Shown here one piece after another: positions 27,171-36,368 of a DNA stretch of 64,000 nt (positions are counted from its first letter, which is position 1; every line of letters begins with the position of its first letter). Where the stretch lies: positions 1,401,896 to 1,465,895 of the forward strand of contig NZ_LN609302.1 of assembly GCF_001499675.1 (NCBI RefSeq), given 5' to 3'. This stretch comes from Acetobacter ghanensis (GTDB lineage: Bacteria; Pseudomonadota; Alphaproteobacteria; Acetobacterales; Acetobacteraceae). The notes under the pieces were generated by a model that was not told the origin of the DNA, did no database searches, and saw only the letters and a program-made list of their open reading frames with translations. A program made the translations under genes and the position numbers.

Positions 27171-27847
27171 GGTTCGACGCCTCCATCTTCCACCAGTCGC
27201 CCGCGTTCCAGAAACAGAAATGGGCGCTCAAGGCGGCGGATCAGGGATTCGTTATGGGTCGCAACCACAACTGTCGTGCCCATGGCGCTCAGTTCGGCAA
27301 ACATGTCCAGCAGACGGCAAGCCTGACTTTCTTCCAGCGCATTTGTGGGTTCATCCGCCAGTATCAGGCCCGGCCGATGGATAATGGCGCGGGCAATGGC
27401 GGTGCGCTGCTGCTCCCCGCCTGAAAGGCGAGATGCTGGCACGTCTATGCGCTCGCCCAGCCCTACCCATTTGAGAATGGCGTGAACCTCGTCCTGAATT
27501 TCATCTTCCGGCCGGTTTTGCAGCCGCAGGGGCAGGGCCACATTATCGGCGACCGAGAGATCGGGCATGAGCTGATAGTCCTGATGCACCATGCCGATTC
27601 TTTGCCGTAGCCGGACAAGGGATGAGCGCTTTTCTTCCTGTGCAACGGTTTTGCCCAGAATGGTCATTTCCCCGTCGGAGGGCAGACTCTCAATATGCAG
27701 CAGGCTGAGCAGGCTGCTTTTGCCCGCGCCCGAAGGCCCAAGCAGCCAGCGGAAGCCACCCTGAGGCACCGTAAAGGACAGGTGCGCCAGCACGGGTGCG
27801 CTTTCCTTTTTTCCTCGACGCCAGGAGACATTGTCCAGACGAATCAT
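27167..27847 (-). CDS. ftsE: Cell division ATPase FtsE
   Basis: 226 residues. ABC ATPase with Walker A GPSGAGKSS (about 37-45), Q-loop MVHQDYQLMPDLSVADNVALPL, signature LSGGEQQRTAIARA (about 142-155), Walker B LILADEPTNAL, and the H-loop VVATHNE. The ADEPTNAL form and the neighbouring ftsX identify FtsE. First gene of the minus-strand unit; the 269 bases upstream separate it from the divergent zinc-ribbon gene. Confidence 0.94.
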   Translation of the reverse strand: MIRLDNVSWRRGKKESAPVLAHLSFTVPQGGFRWLLGPSGAGKSSLLSLLHIESLPSDGEMTILGKTVAQEEKRSSLVRLRQRIGMVHQDYQLMPDLSVADNVALPLRLQNRPEDEIQDEVHAILKWVGLGERIDVPASRLSGGEQQRTAIARAIIHRPGLILADEPTNALEESQACRLLDMFAELSAMGTTVVVATHNESLIRRLERPFLFLERGRLVEDGGVEP

Positions 27848-28116
27848 TTACCGGTTTCCAGGCGCAAGAGCATGAAAATAAGACTGTTGCCACATGGGCC
27901 GACTGTAGCGGAGAGTGTTGGGGACTGTCGATTGAGAAGCGCCATTAAGTGCTGAATTGAAAAAGGTGGCCCGTGCCTTTAGGATTAAGTGCTGGCACCG
28001 TTCGTCCCGGCCCTGTGTTAGGGAAGGGGAGTTACGTTCGTCTTCTGCCATGATGCCTTGCCTGCCGTTCCAACCAGACCGGGGCAACCGGGAGAGGCCC
28101 TGCTAAGAGAGTGTTC

Positions 28117-29248
<1,132 letters not shown>

Positions 29249-29295
29249 GCGCTGCGTCATGGCGGCGTAAATGGGCGGGCGGAGCCGCAGGTATT

Positions 29296-29709
29296 TTACA
29301 GCTTGCGACCAACCAGCATGGCTAGGGTTGCACCTGCCGCAGCAACAGCCATAAGGCCCAGACCATCACAGATTAGCCCGCTTGCTGTTAGCTCATGCCC
29401 TGCAAGGGTAATCTGTTCGGGAATGGCGTTGGCAACGCTGGCAATGGCGTCATGCGCCTGTGGGTCGGCAGAGGCGGTTGTGCGGGTCAGGGTTTTAACC
29501 AGAGCGGGCAGGGCGGCCCACGCCGCGCCAGCAATGAGCAGAAGCGGGGCGAACAGTTCGGCCATCTGCTGCACAAAGTAGAAAACAAAATAACAGGCAG
29601 CCCCTACAACCGTGCGCAGTAGCCGCAACCCGGCGGAGGCCGAAGTGTTCTGGCGGGAGGACATGGCAATGGGTTGCTGGGAAGCGGGTATGGGTGTGCG
29701 CGTGTCCAT
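29296..29709 (-). CDS. Small membrane protein of unknown function
   Basis: 137 residues from ATG 29709, chosen because GAAGGA lies about 9 bases upstream. It shows two or three hydrophobic stretches (about 30-50, 55-72 and 112-132: LICDGLGLMAVAAAGATLAM) around a polar loop rich in Thr/Ala. I do not recognise the family. It converges with the zinc-ribbon gene, with 47 bases between stops. Confidence 0.6.
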   Translation of the reverse strand: MDTRTPIPASQQPIAMSSRQNTSASAGLRLLRTVVGAACYFVFYFVQQMAELFAPLLLIAGAAWAALPALVKTLTRTTASADPQAHDAIASVANAIPEQITLAGHELTASGLICDGLGLMAVAAAGATLAMLVGRKL

Positions 29710-29963
29710 GAACCTGTGTTCCTTCAGGCAATCAGAGGCGGAAATGTGCATCCATCTGCCTTTAAGGCAGGCAGGCTACGTAAAGTTGGGCCTTTATACA
29801 GTTCTTGCGTGTGTCTTGCCACCTTGCTTGCAGGGTGGCTGGTACCGGTGCAAAGGCTGGTAACGCATTCGCGAGCAGACGGCGGCCGTTTTTGTTTGGT
29901 AAGAGGTTAAAATCAGATTTAAGTGAGAAGGGTGGGCCTAGGCGTCCAGCTATAGGCGAATTT

Positions 29964-31760
29964 ATGGATTTTCTTTCCTGCACCATCCTGTTTGCGGGTG
30001 TGGATACGGCGTGCGAACAACGCCTTGTGGCTGAACTGGACAAGCATGGTCTGGGGGTGCGCATAGCAGCCGATGGCCGCGCGGTTTTTGCCGGGTTTGA
30101 TACGGAATTACCCAACCTTTTGGTTGTGCAGGACCATCTGCCGGATATGTCTGCCGCCCAGTTATGCCAACGTCTCCGGCTGACATCGGCCACACGCGGT
30201 ATTCCGGTGGTTGTTCTGGTTGGTGAGCATAACGCCGCGCAGGAGCAGGAAATTCTGGAACGCGGGGCGGATGCCTGCTTTTGCATAACGGATGACCCGG
30301 TTTTTCTGATCTTTCGGATATGCGCCCTGCTGCGAGAGTTTGGGGATGAAACGGTCGAGCGCGAAGGAGCCGTGTTCCGGCAGCCGCGTGTTTCGGTGGT
30401 TACCGCGCCCGGTGGAGTTTTGTGGGCATGGCCAAACGGGCGCCATGTCAGCAGAACGCCCAAAATTGTCCATATGCTGCGCGATAACGGTGAGGACGCA
30501 ACACTGGTGGATGACCCGGACAGGCTTGAACTGTCTAATGTTAGCGCCGGGCGTATTCAGCCAGACTGCATTGTGGTGGACCTGAGCTGCCCGGCCTTTA
30601 ACGGGCTGGCGCTGGCGCAGACTGTATCCGCTTTTCGGCGTAGAAGCCGCCAGTGTACCCGTGTGCTAGGGGTTGTTGAGCATGGCCAGCTCTCGGCGGA
30701 AAAAATACGACTGGCCTTCAGCGCCGGGGTGGATGACCTGACAGATTCGGACATCGCGCCGGAACTGCTGGTGGCGCGGATAAGCAGCCTTGTACGCCGT
30801 AAAACCTTACAGGACGAAGCCCGGCGTGAGGAAGCGCATATAGAAAGTGCCCGTGCCCGTATGGCGCTGGCCGATGCGCTACGCCGCGTCAATGCGGATC
30901 TGGCGGCTGCTAACCGTAAATTGATCGATGCCCAGGTCAAGCTTGTGCAGTCAGCCAAAATGGCATCTCTCGGGGAGTTGGCCGCAGGTATTGCGCATGA
31001 ATTCAACAACCCGCTGGCCTTTGTTCTGGCGCACGAAAATACGGTCAAACGGAGTATGGCCCAAGCGTTGCAGGCTGTACGGAGTGGTGACAGGGAGGTG
31101 GCGGAAGTGGCCCTGACCAAAGGGTCGGAACGGCTGGTGTCTTCCCTTGTCGGGTTATCCCGGCTGCGCGAACTGGTGGCCAGCCTGCGGCGTTTTTCCC
31201 GGCTGGAGGAAGGGGAGTTCCGTCGGCTGGACGTACCGGACGCCATTGCCATGGTGCTGACACTTCTGGCCCCCAAACTTGGGCAGGAAATAGCTGTTGA
31301 ATGCCGCTTGGAGGCACCGCCGGAACTGGTCTGTCAGGCGGCGCTGGTTAATCAGGTGGTTATGAACATTGTGAGCAATGCGGCTGATGCCATTTTGGAA
31401 AAACGCGAGCTGGCCCGCAAACAGGCGGGCGCGGTGAGTGTGGGAGACAAAGACCGGATTCTGCTGATGTCTTTTTTGGAGCCAGCAGAAGGCGGCCAGC
31501 CGGAAAATTACGTGTTGCAGATATCGGATACAGGACCAGGTGTGCCGCAAGAGTTACAGGAACGCGTTTTTGAACCGTTTTTTACAACAAAACCTGTAGG
31601 CTCGGGGACCGGGCTTGGTCTGGCAACGGCTTACGGAGTTGTGCAGGCGCATGGCGGGAGTATTGTTATAACACGATCGGAGAGGCTGGGTGGTGCCTGT
31701 TTTACCATTCGGGTGCCCTATAAGGCAGGAGAGGAGAGGCGCGGTGAGCACGTTATATGA
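29964..31760 (+). CDS. Histidine kinase with two N-terminal receiver-like domains
   Basis: 598 residues from ATG 29964 (AGGCGA upstream). Residues 1-120 and about 130-285 are receiver-like. In the first, the usual phospho-Asp position before xxxP is Gln (VVQDHLP), so it is probably a pseudo-receiver; the second keeps Asp (VVDLSCP) but lacks the usual acidic pair. A coiled coil (about 290-330) leads to the kinase: H-box GIAHEFNNPLAF, N-box NQVVMNIVSNAADAI, G1 ISDTGPGV, F-box FEPFFTTK, G2 GSGTGLGL. No membrane helix, so cytosolic. It overlaps the next kinase gene by 17 bases. Confidence 0.88.
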   Translation: MDFLSCTILFAGVDTACEQRLVAELDKHGLGVRIAADGRAVFAGFDTELPNLLVVQDHLPDMSAAQLCQRLRLTSATRGIPVVVLVGEHNAAQEQEILERGADACFCITDDPVFLIFRICALLREFGDETVEREGAVFRQPRVSVVTAPGGVLWAWPNGRHVSRTPKIVHMLRDNGEDATLVDDPDRLELSNVSAGRIQPDCIVVDLSCPAFNGLALAQTVSAFRRRSRQCTRVLGVVEHGQLSAEKIRLAFSAGVDDLTDSDIAPELLVARISSLVRRKTLQDEARREEAHIESARARMALADALRRVNADLAAANRKLIDAQVKLVQSAKMASLGELAAGIAHEFNNPLAFVLAHENTVKRSMAQALQAVRSGDREVAEVALTKGSERLVSSLVGLSRLRELVASLRRFSRLEEGEFRRLDVPDAIAMVLTLLAPKLGQEIAVECRLEAPPELVCQAALVNQVVMNIVSNAADAILEKRELARKQAGAVSVGDKDRILLMSFLEPAEGGQPENYVLQISDTGPGVPQELQERVFEPFFTTKPVGSGTGLGLATAYGVVQAHGGSIVITRSERLGGACFTIRVPYKAGEERRGEHVI

Positions 31761-33738
31761 ACCAACGCAGCGCCCTTTTGTGCTCGTCGTAGATGATGAG
31801 CCGGAAATTCTGGTCGCGCTGTCTGATCTGCTGGAAAGTGCCTACACGGTTCTGACCGCTTCCTCGGGGGAGGAAGGGTTGCAACGGCTCCGCCAGAATC
31901 CTTCCGTTGCGGTGATTATTTCCGACCAGCGTATGCCGGGCATGACGGGTGATGTCTTTTTGGCCCATGCGCGTGAGATTTCTGCCGCTGGGGCCATACT
32001 GCTGACCGGTTATGCCGATATATCGGCTGTGGAAGCAGCTCTGAACCGGGGGCAGATTTCCTTTTTTGCGTACAAGCCGTGGGATGATGAAACCCTGCTC
32101 TCCATGGTTGGGCAGGCGTCTGCGCGGTATTTTCTGGAAAAGGAACTGGAGTGCGAGCGGCTGCTGCTGCGTGGCTTGCTGGATAACCTGCCTTTTGGGC
32201 TGGCGGTCAAGGATCAGGACGGCTGCTTTGTGCGCCTTAACCAGCAGATGGCCAGCCAGTTGGGCCATACAGTTGCACAGTGCGTTGGACGACGGGAAGA
32301 AGAACTGGTGGACGGCCCCCGGCTGGAAAGCCTGAAGGAAGCCCAGAGCCAACTGGCCCAGACCGGCCGCGACCAGCAGGTGCTCCAGCTTCCTGCCGAG
32401 GATGGTCCGGCCCGCTGGCATGACCTAACGCGGGTGCGGCTGGATAGTATGCGCAATACACCCGTGCAGTCCTCCATGTTGGCTGATTATTCCATTCTGA
32501 TCGACCGCGATGTGAGCGAACTGTTAAGTCTGGAGCAGCGGTTGCGGCAGGCGCAAAAAATGCAGGCCATTGGGACATTGGCCGGTGGCATTGCGCATGA
32601 CTTCAACAATCTGCTGACAGCCATTCAGGGGTCGCTGGAACTTGTGCAGGACCTGGAACCCCCGCGTGAGGAGTCTGTTGCCCGGCTGTACGAAAACGCC
32701 ATGGAAGCTGCCCGTCGTGGGGCGGTGCTGACCCGCAAGCTGCTGGACTTCAGCCGCCCCCGGCATCTGGTCTGCCAGAGGGTGGATATGCACGAGGTGC
32801 TGGAAAACCTTCAGAGCTTCATGAAGCAGGGTAAGGTTCCGGAGGAAATTCGCGGGGCGCTGGATGCAGCCCGGCTGGAGGGTATGAGCCGCTTTAGTAG
32901 TGTGCGCTTCAGCATTCCCGAAGAGCCTCTGCCTCCTGTGTGGACGGATGCCGTACAGTTGGAACTTGCCGTGTTCAGCCTGTGCATTAACGCGCTGGAT
33001 GCCCAGCCGGAAGGGGGCGAAACCTGCGTGTCGGTGCGCAAGGTGGCGCGTCTGCTTGGTCGGCACGTTGGGCGCGAACATGCAGGTGCGTGGGTCGTTG
33101 TGCAGGTCACTGACCGTGGCGTTGGCATGACGGATGACATCCGTGCGCGTATTTTTGACCCCTTCTTTACCACCAAAGGCACCGGGCAGGGCGTAGGGCT
33201 TGGCTTGTCTATGATCTACGGCTTCATCAGTCATTGCGGTGGTGAGGTGCGGGTGGATAGTGCTCCCGGTGGCGGCACGTCTGTTGAGTTGTGGTTCCCT
33301 GCCATGGATCAGGAAATGGCCGCAGCCATCCCCGCTGTGCCTGCCAATACGGTGCAGACCATAGCCCGTGTTCTGCCAGAAAACAGGGGCGGCAGCACTA
33401 TTCTGGTTGTGGATGATGAGCCGGGTGTGCGGGCCGTAACCAGTGGCTTCCTGCGCCGTGCCGGGTACGAGGTTGTAGAGGCGTCCAGCGGTGCGGAGGC
33501 TGTAGAAAAAGTGCAGTCCATAGCCAGCATAGCCCTTGTGGTGATGGACGTTATGATGCCCGGCATGAACGGGGGTGAGGCCGCCCGGCGTATCCATGCC
33601 GTCCGTCAGGAACTGCCCGTTCTGTTTGTGACCGGCTATGCAGATTTTGGCGTGTTGCCAGAAGGCGTTGCCGTTTTGCACAAGCCTTACACGCGTGATG
33701 CGTTGCTGGGAGATGTAAGGGCTATGCTGGCAGCATAG
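31744..33738 (+). CDS. Hybrid kinase: receiver - PAS - kinase - receiver
   Basis: 664 residues from GTG 31744, preceded by GGAGAGGAGAGG. The order is: receiver (about 10-125; VDDEPEILVAL, phospho-Asp in SDQRMPGMTG, KPW), PAS-like region (about 145-265), kinase with H-box GIAHDFNNLLTAI, RGVGMTDD and FDPFFTTKG, then a C-terminal receiver (about 550-662; VDDEPGVR, VVMDVMMPGMNG, HKPYTRD). No DNA-binding output is present in this or the preceding kinase. The 17-base overlap with the upstream kinase implies coupled expression and joint action. The SDQRMPGMTG form recalls receivers of hydrogenase-type regulators. Confidence 0.88.
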   Translation: MSTLYEPTQRPFVLVVDDEPEILVALSDLLESAYTVLTASSGEEGLQRLRQNPSVAVIISDQRMPGMTGDVFLAHAREISAAGAILLTGYADISAVEAALNRGQISFFAYKPWDDETLLSMVGQASARYFLEKELECERLLLRGLLDNLPFGLAVKDQDGCFVRLNQQMASQLGHTVAQCVGRREEELVDGPRLESLKEAQSQLAQTGRDQQVLQLPAEDGPARWHDLTRVRLDSMRNTPVQSSMLADYSILIDRDVSELLSLEQRLRQAQKMQAIGTLAGGIAHDFNNLLTAIQGSLELVQDLEPPREESVARLYENAMEAARRGAVLTRKLLDFSRPRHLVCQRVDMHEVLENLQSFMKQGKVPEEIRGALDAARLEGMSRFSSVRFSIPEEPLPPVWTDAVQLELAVFSLCINALDAQPEGGETCVSVRKVARLLGRHVGREHAGAWVVVQVTDRGVGMTDDIRARIFDPFFTTKGTGQGVGLGLSMIYGFISHCGGEVRVDSAPGGGTSVELWFPAMDQEMAAAIPAVPANTVQTIARVLPENRGGSTILVVDDEPGVRAVTSGFLRRAGYEVVEASSGAEAVEKVQSIASIALVVMDVMMPGMNGGEAARRIHAVRQELPVLFVTGYADFGVLPEGVAVLHKPYTRDALLGDVRAMLAA

Positions 33739-33742
33739 CCCT
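33718..33742 (+). promoter_or_regulatory. Stem-loop across the stop codon of the hybrid kinase
   Basis: AGGGCTATGCT (33718-33728) and AGCATAGCCCT (33732-33742) form a perfect 11-bp stem with a 3-base loop, enclosing the TAG stop. It is followed by CCCTCTTG rather than a T-run, so it may be a weak terminator or an mRNA 3'-end stabiliser just before hslV. Confidence 0.5.
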
Positions 33743-33783
33743 CCCTCTTGTGTCCTGCGTCAGAACGCCTATTTCTTGGTGTT

Positions 33784-34383
33784 ATGGATAGTTTTCATTC
33801 TGCTTTGTCTTCGCATGATCCCGTCGGCTGGCACGGGACCACCATTCTTTGTGTGCGCCGCGGCGCACAGGTTGCCATGGCGGGTGATGGTCAGGTCACG
33901 CTGGGCAGCACCGTCATCAAAGGGAACGCCCGCAAGGTCAGGCGGATTGGGCCATCTGGCACCATTCTGGCTGGGTTTGCCGGGGCTACGGCAGATGCCT
34001 TTACCCTGCTGGAGCGGCTGGAAGCCAAACTGGAGCGCTACCCTAACCAGTTGGAGCGCGCTTGTGTGGAACTGGCCAAGGACTGGCGTACGGACCGCTA
34101 CCTGCGCAGGCTGGAAGCCATGATGGCCGTGGCCGATGCCGAGCACTCCTATACCCTGACAGGCAATGGTGATGTGCTTGAACCCGAGGATGGTATTATT
34201 GCCATTGGATCGGGCGGTAACTATGCCCTTTCCGCCGCCCGTGCGCTTTTGACGGTAGATGGTCTGGGGGCGGAGGAAATTGTAACCCGCGCCATGAAGA
34301 TTGCAGGCGACATCTGTGTTTATACCAACCACTCCGTGCGGATTGAAACGCTGGACGCCAAAACTGCGGGAGACCAAGCCTGA
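33784..34383 (+). CDS. hslV: ATP-dependent protease peptidase subunit HslV (ClpQ)
   Basis: 199 residues from ATG 33784. The mature N-terminal nucleophile is expected to be Thr19 in [10 protein letters not shown], so an 18-residue propeptide must be removed, far longer than the Met-only form of E. coli. The core has [21 protein letters not shown] and [14 protein letters not shown]. HslV dodecamers are gated by the HslU ATPase encoded next (TGATG overlap). The internal Thr assignment follows the family; cleavage is inferred. Confidence 0.95.
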   Translation: MDSFHSALSSHDPVGWHGTTILCVRRGAQVAMAGDGQVTLGSTVIKGNARKVRRIGPSGTILAGFAGATADAFTLLERLEAKLERYPNQLERACVELAKDWRTDRYLRRLEAMMAVADAEHSYTLTGNGDVLEPEDGIIAIGSGGNYALSAARALLTVDGLGAEEIVTRAMKIAGDICVYTNHSVRIETLDAKTAGDQA

Positions 34384-35696
34384 TGCAAGCCCCTCATCTT
34401 TCCCCGCGTGACATTGTTGCCGAGCTTGACCGTTATATTGTGGGGCAGGGGGACGCCAAGCGGGCGGTCGCCATTGCCATGCGTAACCGCTGGCGCCGGG
34501 CGCAGTTGCCCGAAGCCATGCGTGAGGAAGTGGTTCCCAAGAACATCCTCATGATCGGCCCGACCGGTTGCGGCAAGACTGAGATCGCTCGCAGGCTGGC
34601 CAGACTGGCGCAGGCTCCCTTCCTTAAAGTGGAAGCCACCAAGTTTACCGAGGTCGGCTACGTCGGCCGCGATGTGGACAGCATTGTGCGCGACCTGGTG
34701 GACGCTGCCATTGTTATGCTCAAGGATCTGCGCCGCAAGGATGTGGAGGAGCAGGCTGCTCAGGCAGCGGAAGAGCGGATTATTACCGTTCTGGCAGGCG
34801 AGGGTTCCTCAGCCGATACCAAAAGCAAGTTCCGGACCATGCTGCGCAGCGGCCAGCTTGAAGACAAGGAAATTGATATTGCCGTAACAGACCCGGCACC
34901 AGCAGGGCCTACGGATATGCCGGGCATGATGCCGGGAAGTGTCATCAATATTGGTGACATGATGAAAGGCTTTATGAACCGCGCCCCCAAGCAGAAAAAA
35001 CTCAAGATTTCCGCAGCGCGTGAGCATTTGCGGCGGGAGGAAACCGAACGTCTGCTGGATAGCGAAAGCCTGACGCGTGAGGCCGTGGCCCATGTGCAGA
35101 ATAACGGCATTGTCTTTTTGGATGAGATCGACAAGGTGTGCGCCCGTTCATCCGAAACCGGGATGAAGGGGGGCGATGTCTCGCGCGAGGGGGTGCAGCG
35201 CGACCTGCTGCCTCTTATCGAAGGGACAACCGTTTCCACCAAACATGGTCCGGTCAAAACCGACCATATTCTGTTTATTGCCTCAGGCGCGTTCCATCTG
35301 GCCAAGCCGTCCGACCTGCTGCCCGAGTTGCAGGGCCGCTTGCCCATCCGTGTGGAACTGCAACCTCTCTCGCGCGATGATTTGCGGCGTATCCTGACAG
35401 ATCCCGAACACTCGCTGCTTAAGCAGTACACAGCTCTGATGAAAACCGAAGGTGTAAACCTGACATTTGCGGATGATGCGGTGGACGCTCTGGCAGAGCT
35501 GGCAGCCGATATTAACGACAGGGTCGAAAATATTGGCGCGCGCAGGCTGGCTACAGTGCTAGAAAAACTGCTGGAGGATATTTCCTTCACCGCTTCCGAC
35601 CGGCAGGGAGAAAGCGTGGTAGTGGATGCCGCCATGGTACGCGACAAAGTAGCCCCACTGGCCCGTAAGGGTGATCTGAGCAGGTTTATTTTATAA
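34383..35696 (+). CDS. hslU: HslUV protease ATPase subunit HslU (ClpY)
   Basis: 437 residues. Walker A GPTGCGKT (59-66), the [16 protein letters not shown] pore-1 region (GYVG), the I-domain (about 110-240) with a low-complexity Pro/Gly/Met segment, Walker [14 protein letters not shown], and the C-terminal tail ending SRFIL that docks into HslV. It unfolds substrates for HslV. Starts within the hslV stop (TGATG) and ends within the sufE start (TAATG), so all three are coupled. Confidence 0.97.
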   Translation: MQAPHLSPRDIVAELDRYIVGQGDAKRAVAIAMRNRWRRAQLPEAMREEVVPKNILMIGPTGCGKTEIARRLARLAQAPFLKVEATKFTEVGYVGRDVDSIVRDLVDAAIVMLKDLRRKDVEEQAAQAAEERIITVLAGEGSSADTKSKFRTMLRSGQLEDKEIDIAVTDPAPAGPTDMPGMMPGSVINIGDMMKGFMNRAPKQKKLKISAAREHLRREETERLLDSESLTREAVAHVQNNGIVFLDEIDKVCARSSETGMKGGDVSREGVQRDLLPLIEGTTVSTKHGPVKTDHILFIASGAFHLAKPSDLLPELQGRLPIRVELQPLSRDDLRRILTDPEHSLLKQYTALMKTEGVNLTFADDAVDALAELAADINDRVENIGARRLATVLEKLLEDISFTASDRQGESVVVDAAMVRDKVAPLARKGDLSRFIL

Positions 35697-36136
35697 TGGA
35701 AGCACCGTTTGTTAGCCCGCAGGAAGACACTGCGGCAGAAGCGATTGAAGCGATTGGCGATGAACTGGACGTGTTTGATGACTGGATGGAACGCTACCAG
35801 TACATCATAGAAATGGGCCGCAAACTGCCGCCATTCCCACCAGAGTGGTGCAATGATGCGCACCGCGTACCTGGCTGCCAGAGTCAGGTCTGGCTGGAGG
35901 AAAAGGAGGAGGGCGGCAAGCTCTACTTTGCTGGCTTGTCCGACGCTGCCATTGTGTGTGGTTTGGTGGCACTTCTGCTGCGTGTGTATTCTGGCCGCAC
36001 ACGGGAGGAAATTCAGGCGACGGACCCCGGCTTCCTGCGTGATCTGGGGTTGGTTCAGGCTCTTTCCACCAACCGCGGTAACGGGGTGGAAGCCATGGCG
36101 CGCGCTATTCGCTCAGCTGCCGCCGTATCGGCCTGA
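35696..36136 (+). CDS. sufE: SufE-family sulphur acceptor protein
   Basis: 146 residues. SufE fold with the catalytic cysteine in HRVPGCQSQVWL (Cys61). SufE accepts persulphide from the SufS cysteine desulphurase and passes it to the SufB scaffold. No other suf gene is nearby, so its partner is elsewhere. Its ATG overlaps the hslU stop by one base. A bidirectional terminator lies about 170 bases downstream. Confidence 0.92.
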   Translation: MEAPFVSPQEDTAAEAIEAIGDELDVFDDWMERYQYIIEMGRKLPPFPPEWCNDAHRVPGCQSQVWLEEKEEGGKLYFAGLSDAAIVCGLVALLLRVYSGRTREEIQATDPGFLRDLGLVQALSTNRGNGVEAMARAIRSAAAVSA

Positions 36137-36305
36137 CTAGCCGCTCTTGGTCTGTAGTCCCCTGAATCTGTCGGTATAAGCAGGTTTGGGGGAAAGCCGG
36201 GGGAGTGGCAGCATCCACCATTCCCGGATAAAAACAGTGAGCAGAATGTTCAATAATCGGCTTGTAACGGGCTTTTTCTGTTCATGCTGGCCGTGTGTTC
36301 AAGCA

Positions 36306-36347
36306 CAAAAAAAGCCGGTCCACCACATGGGGGGACCGGCTTTTTTG
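36306..36347. terminator. Bidirectional terminator between sufE and the aldehyde dehydrogenase operon
   Basis: AAAAAAGCCGGTCC (36308-36321) pairs with GGACCGGCTTTTTT (36333-36346) around an 11-base loop. The flanking A- and T-runs suit both directions. Confidence 0.9.
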
Positions 36348-36368
36348 ATAGGAAAAAAACTGAAAGGA

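Noticed and set aside
32524..33681. 385-codon minus frame opposite the hybrid kinase
   Set aside because: Antisense shadow of a gene with complete kinase and receiver motifs; no ribosome-binding site or motif of its own.
34760..35863. 367-codon minus frame opposite hslU
   Set aside because: Ser/Arg-rich low-quality translation opposite a fully conserved gene.
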